Source: Moraxella oblonga NBRC 102422 (GTDB lineage Bacteria; Pseudomonadota; Gammaproteobacteria; Pseudomonadales; Moraxellaceae). Taken from it: a DNA stretch of 54,751 nt. The stretch is from positions 1-54,751 of the forward strand of contig NZ_BCYQ01000015.1 in NCBI RefSeq assembly GCF_001598275.1, written 5' to 3'. The notes beneath the pieces were generated by a model. It saw only the letters and a program-made list of their open reading frames with translations. It had not been told where the DNA came from and made no database searches. Below are positions 33,964 through 45,600 of the stretch, piece after piece; the stretch's first letter is position 1; each line of letters starts with the position of its first letter. The position numbers and the translations under genes were made by a program.

Positions 33964-35046
33964 ATGAATACATTTTTGACGATACTTTGTTGTTTGGTGG
34001 TACTATTTGGGTTATTTTTGATTGTTCAATACTTACGTTCAAAAACCTACGCTGGTGACGCTGAAACTTTGGAATACAAAGACGGTTTGCCAATCTTGCC
34101 ACGAGATAAGCGTGATGAAGCTTTGCCAGTACCTACCCCAGAACCAACAACAACACCTGACATCGTGCCAGATGAACCCATGCAGTCGGTAGATATTGAC
34201 TTGGACGAAGTGCCACAGCCCAAATCCGCCAGAGAACTTGCTGAGGAAACCAAAGCAGACGCATTGTCTAGCCTTGCGATGGTTGCTAGCCAAAATCCTA
34301 CCGAGTCACCAAAATACACCATACACCCAGAACCAGACAATCAGTCAGATGTACCACACCAAGAGAGTGCAAAACATCAAGAGGTGATACGCCAAGCACC
34401 CCACCAAGATTTTACACATCAAGAGATGGCAGACGGTGTGGCAACACAAATGGCAACCCACACTTCTGTTGAGCATTCTGATGTGTCTTATGAAAATGAA
34501 CAAGAAACAGACAGCGTTGTAGAAAAATTTTCTGAACCATCTAATGAGTTCAATCAAAATTCGCCAATGCTTGACCGTCATTTGATTGAACAACAAGCCT
34601 TTGACCAAAATAACGACCCACTACTCAACGCCCAAGATACCGTTACTATTGTCATTACCCCACGCAACCAATATGTTGGTTTGTCAGGCAAAGAAGTCCT
34701 TAATATCGTTCGCAACTATGGACTCAAATACGGCGTGATGAATATGTACCATCGCTATGAGCGTGAAGATGGCATGGGAGATTTGTGGTTTAGTATGATG
34801 GGTGTGGATTATAATGGTGTACAAGTGTTTGACTTAAATACCTTGCCAGATGCTCATTTTACAGGACTTTCGCTGTTTTTATCCCTGCCACATCCGCACG
34901 CCTTGCGTGGCTTTGAGAGTATGGTATCAACCGCTCGCATGATTGCCAAAGATTTGAATGCTGACATTCACGATGAAGAGGGGTATCTCTTGGACGATGG
35001 TTATATTGAAAAGATTCGCCTACAAGTCGCTGATTATGTTGCCTAA
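33964..35046 (+). CDS. zipA: Cell division protein ZipA
   Basis: Anchors FtsZ filaments to the inner membrane at the division site. The 360-residue protein has an N-terminal transmembrane helix (residues 4-22), a long acidic, Pro/Gln/His-rich linker (about 30-220) and the C-terminal FtsZ-binding domain (about 225-360: VTIVITPRNQYVGLSGKEVLNIVRNYGLKYG-like start and LFLSLPHPHALRGFESM). The ligA gene follows, the usual gammaproteobacterial arrangement, here with a small hairpin between them. Confidence 0.93.
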   Translation: MNTFLTILCCLVVLFGLFLIVQYLRSKTYAGDAETLEYKDGLPILPRDKRDEALPVPTPEPTTTPDIVPDEPMQSVDIDLDEVPQPKSARELAEETKADALSSLAMVASQNPTESPKYTIHPEPDNQSDVPHQESAKHQEVIRQAPHQDFTHQEMADGVATQMATHTSVEHSDVSYENEQETDSVVEKFSEPSNEFNQNSPMLDRHLIEQQAFDQNNDPLLNAQDTVTIVITPRNQYVGLSGKEVLNIVRNYGLKYGVMNMYHRYEREDGMGDLWFSMMGVDYNGVQVFDLNTLPDAHFTGLSLFLSLPHPHALRGFESMVSTARMIAKDLNADIHDEEGYLLDDGYIEKIRLQVADYVA

Positions 35047-35064
35047 GAGGTAGTATGTTCTAAG

Positions 35065-35088
35065 AACCGTCTGTTTAGACGGTTTTTT
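35065..35088 (+). terminator. Terminator between zipA and ligA
   Basis: Stem AACCGTCT/AGACGGTT, loop GTTT-like, followed by six T. It probably lowers readthrough into ligA rather than separating the genes fully. Confidence 0.8.
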
Positions 35089-35113
35089 AAATGTTAAATT
35101 TTACCAAATTTAA

Positions 35114-37162
<2,049 letters not shown>

Positions 37163-37168
37163 TAGAGT

Positions 37169-38065
37169 GTGAATGTGAACAAGATAAATGCCAATCCTAC
37201 CAATCTGTTTTCTATGATTGGGCTGGTGGTTGGCTGTGTACTGTTTGGGCTTGGTAGTCTCATTGTTGCTCATGTGGACGGTGTGGGGGCATATGCCATG
37301 GCGTTTTGGCGACTTTTGGTCTCTACCTTTATCTTTTTGGGGCTGACCGTGATTTTTGGTCAAAAATTCCCCCATTCACGACAGGCGGTCTTTTTGGCAC
37401 TCATCTCAGGCGGTGCGTTGGGGCTTGATTTGGGATTGTGGCATGAGAGTATTCATGCGGTAGGGCCGGGCATTTCTACACTATTAAACAGTTTGCAAAT
37501 TTTCTTTTTGGCACTCATTGGATTTCTTTGGTTTGGTGAAAAACAAACCAAATTGCAACTACTTAGCCTTGCTTTGGCATCTATTGGTGTCGCATTCATC
37601 GCAAGCCCAGAGTTTGCTCACAATTCATCTGCCTTGTGGGGTTTTGTTTCAGGGATTTTGTCAGGAGCGTTTTTGGCGGTATCCATGTCTTTTGTGCGAC
37701 GCACTCACGAAGTGGCAGAAGTGGCGATTTTTCCAATGATGACATTGGTGGGCGTGGGCGGGACTGTGTCGCTCATGCCGCTTATGTTGATGTTTAATCA
37801 AGGTCAGATTCTGCCCACCACACTCACTGCATGGGGTTGGATTTTGGTGTATGGGGCAGTCATGCAATGTATGGCGTGGGGGTTGATTGCGTATAGCATT
37901 CCCAAGATTGCTTTGTCTTTGACAGGGCTTTTGCTTTTGACCGAACCTGTTGCCACACTACTGATTGATTATTTTTGGTTAAATAAGTCAATCACAAGGG
38001 GGCAATGGGGTGGGGCGTTTTTGGTGCTGTTGGCGATTTATTTGGGGTCATTAAAAAAGCCATAA
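37169..38065 (+). CDS. EamA/DMT-family membrane transporter
   Basis: A 298-residue inner-membrane protein with ten hydrophobic segments in two repeated halves, as in drug/metabolite transporters (EamA). The characteristic end of each half is visible: LQIFFLALIGFLWFGEKQTKLQLLSL in the first and TGLLLLTEPVATLLIDYFWLN in the second. The substrate is unknown. The start used is a GTG seven bases after the ligA stop; another GTG or the ATG at 37214 are possible. Close spacing suggests cotranscription with ligA. Confidence 0.85.
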   Translation: MNVNKINANPTNLFSMIGLVVGCVLFGLGSLIVAHVDGVGAYAMAFWRLLVSTFIFLGLTVIFGQKFPHSRQAVFLALISGGALGLDLGLWHESIHAVGPGISTLLNSLQIFFLALIGFLWFGEKQTKLQLLSLALASIGVAFIASPEFAHNSSALWGFVSGILSGAFLAVSMSFVRRTHEVAEVAIFPMMTLVGVGGTVSLMPLMLMFNQGQILPTTLTAWGWILVYGAVMQCMAWGLIAYSIPKIALSLTGLLLLTEPVATLLIDYFWLNKSITRGQWGGAFLVLLAIYLGSLKKP

Positions 38066-38082
38066 TCTTAACTTATGGCTTT
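38056..38082. terminator. Bidirectional terminator
   Basis: Stem AAAGCCATAA/TTATGGCTTT overlapping the end of the transporter gene, shared with the convergent DUF302 gene. Confidence 0.7.
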
Positions 38083-38096
38083 GTGTGTATGTTACA

Positions 38097-38579
38097 TTAC
38101 TTGCTGGCAAGCGTTGCTTTGATGAGTTTTTCGGCATTAGCAAGCGTATTTGCTACGTCCGCAGGCTCAATTTTACTGCCTTTGATGAGTTCATCAGCAG
38201 GCGTGTAAATGACTTGCACTTGACCGTTGATTTCGGTAACGAGTACTTTTAGGGGTAAGCTTAGAGCAAAAGTAGGGTCTTTTTGCATGAGTGGTGTGCC
38301 TGCTTTGGGGTTGCCATAGACGAGTACGGTGGCAGGTTGCATGGATAAGCCGACATTCTGACCTGCTTGTTTGTGGTCGATGACAGCAAAGGTGGTCATG
38401 CCCTTGCTTTCAATGGTGTTTTTTAGGAGACGAACGGTATCATCAAATCCATATGGGCTAGTTAGGGTGGTGGTTTTGGTTGTCATGATGCTTGGGATGG
38501 TTTTGGAGGTGGGATTAGTGGTGGCACACGCACCTAGTGATAAAGCGACAGCGATTAGGGGTAAGTAAAGGATTTTCAT
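38097..38579 (-). CDS. DUF302-family lipoprotein
   Basis: A 160-residue lipoprotein (lipobox SLGAC, Cys about residue 18). The mature part is a DUF302 domain: SPYGFDDTVRLLKNTIESKGMTTFAVIDHKQAGQNVGL, then TVLVYGNPKAGTPLMQKDPTFALSLPLKVLV. Proteins with this small alpha-beta domain are widespread but of unknown function. Single gene, convergent with the EamA transporter. Confidence 0.85.
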   Translation of the reverse strand: MKILYLPLIAVALSLGACATTNPTSKTIPSIMTTKTTTLTSPYGFDDTVRLLKNTIESKGMTTFAVIDHKQAGQNVGLSMQPATVLVYGNPKAGTPLMQKDPTFALSLPLKVLVTEINGQVQVIYTPADELIKGSKIEPADVANTLANAEKLIKATLASK

Positions 38580-38661
38580 GGTATTTTTCCAAATGAAAAT
38601 ATCTTAACATCAAATCCACCTAAAATAAAGCCAAAAATTTTATTAATTTTGCAAAAAGTAC

Positions 38662-38689
38662 TTGCAAAAATCAAAATTAAGTATATAAT
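38662..38689 (+). promoter_or_regulatory. Promoter of tRNA-Trp and secE-nusG
   Basis: TTGCAA (38662-38667), 16-base spacer, TATAAT (38684-38689), about 20 bases before the tRNA. Confidence 0.8.
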
Positions 38690-38709
38690 AGCAGTCCTTA
38701 ACACCTTAC

Positions 38710-38785
38710 AGGCGATTGGCTCAATTGGTAGAGCAGCGGACTCCAAATCCGCAGGTTGAGGGTTCGAGTCCTTCATCGCCTGCCA
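38710..38785 (+). tRNA. tRNA-Trp (anticodon CCA)
   Basis: A 76-base tRNA with acceptor stem AGGCGAT/ATCGCCT, encoded 3' GCCA end, T-arm GGTTCGAGTCC and anticodon CCA at 38743-38745. It stands just ahead of secE-nusG, the usual position in gammaproteobacteria, and is probably cut from the same transcript. Confidence 0.96.
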
Positions 38786-38842
38786 TCTTTTCTCACTTCC
38801 CTATTTTAATTAGCCATTCCTTATTTTAAGGAAATCTTTTGC

Positions 38843-39343
38843 ATGAGCGATAACAAAAACAATCTCAAAAACGATTTAGAGAATCAACTGGCGGACGCAA
38901 AAGCCACTGCTCAACAAATGCTTAATAAGCATAAAGCAGTCGTTGTTTCCGAAGAAAACATGGTTGAAGTTGCCAAAACTCGCTCACCAAAAGACATGGT
39001 TTTGTGGTTGCTTGCTATTGTTGCACTCATCAGCTCCACCTTGATTTCTCAATATCTACCCAAATACTGGGCACCTGCCAATAACACAATAACACAGCTT
39101 GCCATTACTGCAGGATTGATTGTGTTTGCGGTAATTTGTTTGGCTTTTACCAATCAAGGTCGTGCTTTCAAGGTTTTATTGAAGGATGCGGGCATTGAAC
39201 TTCGCCGTGTTACATGGCCAAGCAAAGATGAAACTGTCAAGTATACATGGCAGGTCATCTTGGTGATGATTGTCTTTGGGGTGTTGATTTGGTTATTTGA
39301 TATTTTGTTACATTCATTATTTGGGTTGATTTTAGTTAAATAA
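38843..39343 (+). CDS. secE: Preprotein translocase subunit SecE
   Basis: Essential clamp subunit of the SecYEG protein-export channel. The 166-residue protein has a long polar N-terminus, two extra hydrophobic segments (about 52-72 and 84-103), the conserved amphipathic motif ELRRVTWPSKDETVKYT and the final transmembrane helix. This three-helix form is typical of gammaproteobacteria. An AAGGAAA ribosome site precedes the ATG. The nusG gene follows after 14 bases. Confidence 0.95.
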   Translation: MSDNKNNLKNDLENQLADAKATAQQMLNKHKAVVVSEENMVEVAKTRSPKDMVLWLLAIVALISSTLISQYLPKYWAPANNTITQLAITAGLIVFAVICLAFTNQGRAFKVLLKDAGIELRRVTWPSKDETVKYTWQVILVMIVFGVLIWLFDILLHSLFGLILVK

Positions 39344-39357
39344 GTTGGGGAAACATC

Positions 39358-39888
39358 ATGCGTTGGTACATCATTCAAGCATTTTCTGGTTATGAAAAGC
39401 AAGTTCAGCGTGCGTTGATTGAACGCATTAAACGCAGTGAACTGACCGAATTTTTCGGTGATGTGCTTGTGCCAACCGAAGAAGTTATTGAGATGCGAGA
39501 TGGTAAAAAACGTACCGTTGAGCATAAACTGTTTCCAGGTTATGTGCTTATTAATATGGAAATGCGTGAAGATACTTGGCACATTGTTAGAAGTTGCCCA
39601 AATATTACAGGGTTTATTGGCGGTACACCAGAGCATCCTGCACCCATCACCCAAGCCGAAGCTGACCGTATCCTAAATCGCATTAACAAAGGTGCAGATG
39701 CACCACGACCTAAAACCATGTTTGAGCCAGGCGAGGAAGTGCTTATCATTGATGGTCCATTTACGGATTTTAAAGGCATGGTGAAAAAGGTTGACTATGA
39801 CAAATCCAAGCTATATTTGACGGTCAGTGTATTTAGCCGTCCGACCGAAGTTGAGCTTGAATTTAATAAAGTTGAAAAAATTATTTAA
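39358..39888 (+). CDS. nusG: Transcription termination/antitermination protein NusG
   Basis: Binds RNA polymerase, raises elongation rate and links transcription to ribosomes or Rho. The 176-residue protein has the NGN domain (MRWYIIQAFSGYEKQVQRAL, FPGYVLINMEM) and the KOW domain (GEEVLIIDGPFTDFKGMVKKVDYDKSKLYLTVSVFSR-like C-terminus). Length and neighbours are standard. Confidence 0.97.
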   Translation: MRWYIIQAFSGYEKQVQRALIERIKRSELTEFFGDVLVPTEEVIEMRDGKKRTVEHKLFPGYVLINMEMREDTWHIVRSCPNITGFIGGTPEHPAPITQAEADRILNRINKGADAPRPKTMFEPGEEVLIIDGPFTDFKGMVKKVDYDKSKLYLTVSVFSRPTEVELEFNKVEKII

Positions 39889-39900
39889 TTGTTGTATAAT
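39872..39900 (+). promoter_or_regulatory. Promoter of rplKA at the end of nusG
   Basis: TTGAAA (39872-39877), 17-base spacer, TATAAT (39895-39900), overlapping the last codons of nusG. A transcript would start near 39907. Confidence 0.7.
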
Positions 39901-39908
39901 TACAACCT

Positions 39909-39931
39909 AGCTCCAATATTGGGGCTTTTTC
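39909..39931 (+). terminator. Hairpin between nusG and rplK
   Basis: Stem AGCTCCA/TGGGGCT (one G-U pair) with five T. It ends nusG transcripts and, given the promoter at 39872-39900, would also sit at the very start of the rplK mRNA, where it could act as an attenuator or stabiliser. Confidence 0.6.
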
Positions 39932-40006
39932 CTTGAATCGGCATTGTGCTGATTTACAACTTGGGGAGCTTTTTGGCGTTATTACCCACCATTCGGAGAG
40001 ATTCTC

Positions 40007-40438
40007 ATGGCAAAAAAGATTGATGGCTACATCAAACTACAAGTGCCTGCTGGTAAGGCAAATCCATCACCACCAATTGGTCCTGCTTTGGGTCAAAAAG
40101 GTGTGAACATCATGGCGTTCTGTAAAGAATTTAACGCCGCTTCTGCCAACATGGAGCCAGGTCTGCCTGTGCCTGTGGTTATCACTGTATTTAGTGATAA
40201 ATCATTTACTTTCATCATGAAGTCGCCACCTGCGGCAGTATTGCTACGCAAAGCGGCTGGTATTGCCAAAGGTTCTAGTGTGCCTAATAAAAACAAAGTA
40301 GGTACAGTAACTCGTGCCCAACTTGAAGAAATCGTTAAAACCAAAGAAGCAGATTTGACTGCTGCTGACCTAGAAGCTGCGGTAAAAACCATCGCTGGTA
40401 CCGCCCGCTCTATGGGTCTTAATGTGGAGGGTGTATAA
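40007..40438 (+). CDS. rplK: 50S ribosomal protein L11
   Basis: A 143-residue ribosomal protein that forms the GTPase-associated centre with 23S rRNA. Typical sequence: [40 protein letters not shown] and a close [14 protein letters not shown] strong GGAGAG ribosome site precedes it. The stop overlaps the rplA start by one base, which allows coupled translation and autoregulation by L1. Confidence 0.98.
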   Translation: MAKKIDGYIKLQVPAGKANPSPPIGPALGQKGVNIMAFCKEFNAASANMEPGLPVPVVITVFSDKSFTFIMKSPPAAVLLRKAAGIAKGSSVPNKNKVGTVTRAQLEEIVKTKEADLTAADLEAAVKTIAGTARSMGLNVEGV

Positions 40439-41139
40439 TGGCTAAGCTAACCAAGCGTCAAAAGCTCATCAATGAAAAAATTGATGGCAGCAAACTATAC
40501 ACCATTGAAGAGGCAGTAGCTATCCTAAATAGCCTACCACCTGCAAAATTCAAAGAGTCTATTGATATCGCCATCAATCTAGGTGTTGACCCACGTAAAT
40601 CAGACCAAGTCGTGCGTGGCGCTACCAACCTACCTGCTGGTACTGGTAAAACCAAACGTGTTGCTGTATTTGCACAAGGTGCAGCTGCTGATGCTGCCAA
40701 AGAAGCAGGTGCTGATGTTGTTGGTTTTGAAGATTTGGCGGAAAGTATCAAAGCAGGCAACTTAGACTTTGATGTGGTTATTGCATCTCCTGATGCAATG
40801 CGTGTTGTTGGTCAATTGGGTACTATCTTGGGTCCACGTGGTTTAATGCCAAACCCAAAAGTAGGTACTGTTACTGCTGATGTTGCAACTGCTGTTAAAA
40901 ATACCAAAGCAGGTCAGGCTCAATACCGTGTTGATAAAGCAGGTATTATCCATGCTTCTATCGGTCAAGTTGGTTTTACTGGCGAGCAAATTGAGCAAAA
41001 CGCAACAGCATTACTAAATGATCTAAAACGTGCTAAGCCTGCTACTTCTAAAGGTATTTATATCAAGAAGATTACACTGTCTAGCACCATGGGTCCGGGT
41101 CTTGCGATTGATCCAGTTCCACACCGTGCCAACAAATAA
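40438..41139 (+). CDS. rplA: 50S ribosomal protein L1
   Basis: A 233-residue ribosomal protein of the L1 stalk that also represses its own rplKA mRNA. Family landmarks: [32 protein letters not shown]-like region, [12 protein letters not shown]-type segment ([13 protein letters not shown]) and the C-terminal [11 protein letters not shown]. Start and stop of the pair overlap as TAATG. Confidence 0.98.
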   Translation: MAKLTKRQKLINEKIDGSKLYTIEEAVAILNSLPPAKFKESIDIAINLGVDPRKSDQVVRGATNLPAGTGKTKRVAVFAQGAAADAAKEAGADVVGFEDLAESIKAGNLDFDVVIASPDAMRVVGQLGTILGPRGLMPNPKVGTVTADVATAVKNTKAGQAQYRVDKAGIIHASIGQVGFTGEQIEQNATALLNDLKRAKPATSKGIYIKKITLSSTMGPGLAIDPVPHRANK

Positions 41140-41447
41140 TCTTTAGGGATTGGGCGAAAAACTATTATTTTCAATGATTTACTTAAAAGTGCTTGCATTT
41201 TGTAGTTTTTCGCTTATAATGGCAAAGTTTTTGTTGAAATAACCCGTTTGATTTTAACAAAGAACCAATTTTTAGCTCAGCACAACGGGTTGTGCTGTCT
41301 AAGACCGTAGGTGTTGGTATTTATTTTTAATCACCAACCTAAATGAATAATCAGCCTACGCAGACGGTGAAATCTCGCCGTATTTTCGGTGCAAATCATT
41401 TGATTTGTAAATTTAAATCACTTAGTGATAAAAAATGGAGACAACCC
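41140..41447 (+). promoter_or_regulatory. rplJL promoter and L10 leader
   Basis: This 308-base gene-free stretch holds a good promoter, TTGCAT (41193-41198), 16-base spacer, TATAAT (41215-41220), then a leader of about 220 bases. Complementary pieces in it (GTAGG near 41308 with CCTAC near 41355; GTTGG with CCAAC) can fold, as expected for the leader to which L10 binds to limit its own synthesis. An in-frame extension of rplJ runs through here, but I do not regard it as coding. Confidence 0.7.
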
Positions 41448-41948
41448 ATGGCACTAAATCTTCAAGACAAACAAGCAATTGTTGCTGAAGTAAATGAAGC
41501 TGCCAAAGTTGCCCTTTCTGCTGTTGTTGCCGATTCTCGTGGCGTAACAGTAGCTAAGATGACCGAACTTCGTAAACAAGCTCGTGCAGCAAATGTTGAA
41601 ATGCGTATCGTTCGTAACACTTTGTTACGCCGTGCGTTGGCAGATACTAATTTTGCTTGCATGAATGATGTTTTTGTTGGTCCTACTCTGATTGCATTCT
41701 CAAACGAACACCCTGGTGCAGCTGCCCGTTTGTTCAAAGAGTTTGCCAAGACTAACGACAAGTTTGAAATCAAGGGTGCAGCTTTTGAAGGCGAATTTAT
41801 TGATGCAAAATCCATTGATAAACTTGCAACCCTACCTACCTACGACGAAGCCATTGCACGTTTGATGGGTACCATGAAAGAAGCTGCGGCGGGCAAATTG
41901 GCTCGTACACTTGCAGCACTTCGCGACAAAATGCAAGCAGAGGCTTAA
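41448..41948 (+). CDS. rplJ: 50S ribosomal protein L10
   Basis: A 166-residue protein that anchors L7/L12 dimers in the ribosomal stalk and represses the rplJL leader. Sequence is typical: [35 protein letters not shown], and NTLLRRAL. The ATG at 41448 follows a GGAG ribosome site; starting at the earlier frame opening (41343) would add residues not seen in the family. Confidence 0.97.
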   Translation: MALNLQDKQAIVAEVNEAAKVALSAVVADSRGVTVAKMTELRKQARAANVEMRIVRNTLLRRALADTNFACMNDVFVGPTLIAFSNEHPGAAARLFKEFAKTNDKFEIKGAAFEGEFIDAKSIDKLATLPTYDEAIARLMGTMKEAAAGKLARTLAALRDKMQAEA

Positions 41949-42000
41949 TTTTAAGTTTCATTTTATTTTTAATTCAATTTTTATTTCATAGGAAATTGCT

Positions 42001-42372
42001 ATGTCATTGACTAACGAACAAATCTTAGATGCGATTGCAGCTAAATCAGTAATGGAAATCGTTGAGCTTATCTCTGCGATGGAAGAAAAGTTTGGCGTAT
42101 CTGCTGCAGCCCTTGCTGCTGCTCCTGCCGCTGTTGGCGATGCTCCTGCTGCTGAAGAAAAAGACGACTTTAACGTTGTTCTAACTAATGGTGGCGATAA
42201 GAAAGTAGCTGTCATTAAAGTAGTGCGTGAGCTAACTGGTCTTGGTTTGAAAGAAGCTAAAGACCTAGTTGAAGGCGCACCACAAACTGTTAAAGAAGGT
42301 GTTGCTAAGGCTGAAGCCGAAGAAATCAAGAAGAAACTTGAAGAAGCTGGCGCTTCTGTTGAGTTGAAATAA
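42001..42372 (+). CDS. rplL: 50S ribosomal protein L7/L12
   Basis: A 123-residue stalk protein that recruits translation factors. N-terminal dimer region [33 protein letters not shown], an Ala-rich hinge ([19 protein letters not shown]) and the conserved C-terminal domain with [21 protein letters not shown]. It follows rplJ after 52 bases with AGGAAA. Confidence 0.98.
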   Translation: MSLTNEQILDAIAAKSVMEIVELISAMEEKFGVSAAALAAAPAAVGDAPAAEEKDDFNVVLTNGGDKKVAVIKVVRELTGLGLKEAKDLVEGAPQTVKEGVAKAEAEEIKKKLEEAGASVELK

Positions 42373-42410
42373 TTTGGAACATGCGTCTTAATTGACCTAA
42401 CCAAATAAAT

Positions 42411-42448
42411 AAAAACCCCATATTGCCTATTGCGTTATGGGGTTTTTT
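42411..42448 (+). terminator. Hairpin after rplL (attenuator before rpoB)
   Basis: Stem AAAACCCCATA/TATGGGGTTTT-like (AAAACCCCATA pairs with TTATGGGGTTTT) with six T. As in other bacteria, partial termination here would set the ratio of ribosomal protein to RNA polymerase synthesis. Confidence 0.8.
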
Positions 42449-42458
42449 CATGTATAAT
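42430..42458 (+). promoter_or_regulatory. Possible rpoB promoter overlapping the rplL terminator
   Basis: TTGCGT (42430-42435), 17-base spacer, TATAAT (42453-42458). Its -35 and spacer lie in the 3' arm of the rplL hairpin. It would give an rpoBC-specific transcript with a leader of about 220 bases. Confidence 0.5.
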
Positions 42459-42687
42459 TGGGAATTTGACCTTTTGTGTTATTACACTTAAAAAAGGACA
42501 AGCATACCTCATGCGAACGACCTTACTATTTTAGATTGAGATTAAGCTAAATACATGATTGTATTTGGCGTGTTTTTTCGTCTTTAAAACGATATTTATG
42601 GTTTGGCGTTGGTGATGTGGTTTTTAAAGTTGTGTTAGTGGACGCTCTGCCAGAGTGTCTTTTCTAGGTTTAACGTAAGGAATCTCA
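42459..42687 (+). other. rpoB leader region
   Basis: Gene-free leader. It holds a seven-codon ORF (42511-42534, MRTTLLF) behind an AAAGGA string and a small AATACATGATTGTATT palindrome (42550-42565). I see no known riboswitch. Confidence 0.4.
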
Positions 42688-45600
42688 ATGGCATATTCTT
42701 ATACCGAAAAAAAACGTATTCGTAAAAGTTTTTCTCGTCTGCCCGATGTGATGGACGTGCCGTATCTACTCGCCATTCAGGTGGATTCTTACGAGCAGTT
42801 TTTGCAAGAGCATAAAAAACCTGCGGCACGTGCCAACATCGGTTTACAAGCGGCGTTCTCATCTATTTTTCCCATCATCAGCCATTCTGGCAATGCTGAA
42901 CTCCAATTTGTAGAATATTATTTGGGTGAGCCTGAGTATGATGAGCGCGAATGTATCATGCGTGGTTCAACCTTTGCTGCTCCTTTGCGTGTCAAAATCC
43001 GCCTTGTGGTCAAAGATAAGGACAATAAAGGCACCATCAAAGATGTGCGTGAAAGTCAAGTATATATGGGTGAAATCCCACTCATGACTGCTAACGGCAC
43101 ATTCATTATTAACGGCACGGAGCGTGTGATTGTATCACAGCTTCATCGTTCTCCTGGTGTATTTTTTGACCATGACAAAGGCAAATCACATTCTAGCGGT
43201 AAGGTGCTTTATAATGCCCGTATCATTCCTTATCGTGGCTCGTGGCTTGATTTTGAATTTGATGTTAAAGATTTGGTGTACGCTCGTATTGACCGTCGCC
43301 GTAAAATGTTGGCTACGGTAATTTTGCGTGCCATTGGTATGGAAACCAAAGACATCTTGGCAACTTTCTTTGAAACAGTAGATGTGTTTAGGGGTGAAAA
43401 CTCTTTTGAAATGGAATTGGTGGCAGATCGTCTGCAAGGCGAAATGGCTCAGTTTGATATTGTTGCTCCAGATGGTACAGTGATTGTTGAACAAGGCAAA
43501 CGTATCAATGCCAAACGCATCAAGGAGATTAAGGAATCTGGTTTAACCAAACTTGCAGTGCCTGATGAATACCTATATGAGCGTGTGCTTGCCGAAGATG
43601 TAATGGTTGATGATGAGATTGTTGCTCGTGCTAATGATTTGATTACACATGAGACTTTGGTAAGACTGCTTGAAAAGAAAGTGCCAGCATTCAAAATTCT
43701 ATTTACCAACGACATCGATCATGGAACATATATCGCCGATACCCTCCGTGCTGATACCATCACTACTCGTGAAGAAGCGTTGATTGAGATTTATAAAGTT
43801 ATGCGTCCAGGCGAACCACCTACGTTAGAGACGGCAGAAAAACTATTTGAGCAAATGTTTTTTAGCCAAGAACGTTACGATTTGTCTAACGTTGGTCGCA
43901 TGAAATTCAATCGCCGTTTGGGTCGTGATTTTGTAGAAAGCGATGATATTGATGTGCAACGTGAGCAAGGTGTGTTGTCCAAAGATGATATCATCGATGT
44001 GGTCAAGATGCTTATTGAAATTCGCAATGGTCGTGGTGAAGTAGATGATATTGACCATCTAGGTAATCGCCGTATCCGTTCGGTGGGCGAGATGACCGAA
44101 AACCAATTCCGTATCGGCTTGGCTCGGGTGGAACGTGCAGTCAAAGAACGTCTAAGTATGGCTGAGTCTGATAATCTACAACCCCAAGATTTGATTAATT
44201 CTAAGCCTGTAGCAGCTTCTATTAAAGAGTTCTTTGGTTCATCACAACTTTCACAGTTTATGGATCAAAACAACCCTCTATCGGAAATTACTCATAAACG
44301 CCGTGTATCAGCACTTGGTCCAGGTGGTTTGACTCGTGAGCGTGCAGGTTTTGAGGTGCGTGACGTACATACCACGCATTATGGTCGTGTCTGTCCGATT
44401 GAAACACCCGAAGGTCCAAACATTGGTTTGATTAACTCTTTGGCGGTATTTGCTAAAACCAACAAATTTGGTTTCTTAGAGACACCATACCGCCGTGTGG
44501 TTGATGGTAAGGTAACAGATGACATTGATTATGTCTCTGCCATTGAAGAAGTAGGCATGGTAATTGCTCAAGCAGATTCACCCATGAATGAGCATGGTGA
44601 GCTGACCGACCCAATGGTTATGGTACGTTATCAAGGTGAGTCAGTACGTATGAGTCCTGATAAAGTAACTCATATGGACGTATCACCCCGTCAAGTGGTA
44701 TCAGTGGCCGCATCGCTCATTCCGTTCCTAGAACACGATGATGCTAACCGTGCCTTGATGGGTTCAAACATGCAACGTCAAGCTGTGCCAACCCTGCGTA
44801 GTGATAAACCACTTGTCGGTACAGGCATGGAACGCCACGTGGCTCGTGACAGTGGCGTGTGTGTGGTTGCCAAGCGTGGTGGTGTGATTGAGGAAGTTGA
44901 TGCCAGCCGTGTGATTGTGCGTGTTCACGAAAGTGAAATGACCGCAGGCGAAGCAGGTATTGATATTTACAATCTCATCAAATACACTCGCTCCAACCAA
45001 AATACCTGTATCAACCAACGTGTTATCGTTAATGCTGGTGATGTGATTGCTAAGGGCGATATTTTGGCAGATGGTCCTTCTACGGATTTGGGTGAGTTGG
45101 CACTTGGTCAAAACATGCGTGTGGCATTCATGCCGTGGAATGGTTATAACTTTGAGGACTCCATTTTGCTGTCTGAGCGTGTTGTCCAAGAAGATCGTTT
45201 CACCACCATTCATATTCAAGAGCTAACGTGTGTGGCTCGTGATACCAAATTGGGTCCAGAGGAAATCACTGCCGATATTCCAAACGTGGGTGAAGCGGCT
45301 CTTGCCAACCTAGATGAAGCAGGTATCGTCTATATCGGTGCAGAAGTAGATGCAGGTGATATTTTGGTGGGTAAGGTTACTCCCAAAGGTGAAAGTCAGT
45401 TAACCCCAGAAGAAAAACTGCTACGTGCGATTTTTGGTGAAAAAGCAGCTGACGTTAAAGACACTTCACTTCGTGTACCATCATCAACCAAAGGTACGGT
45501 GATTGATGTGCAGGTGTTTACTCGTGATGGTTTGGAAAAAGATAGCCGTGCCAAAGCGATTGAAAAAGCGATGCTTGATGATTATCGCAAGGACTTAAAA

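Noticed and set aside
41343-41447. N-terminal extension of rplJ
   Set aside because: It lies in the L10 leader; the ATG at 41448 with GGAG gives the normal L10 start.
44224-44360. Rifampicin-resistance substitutions in rpoB
   Set aside because: All commonly altered positions carry the wild-type residue.
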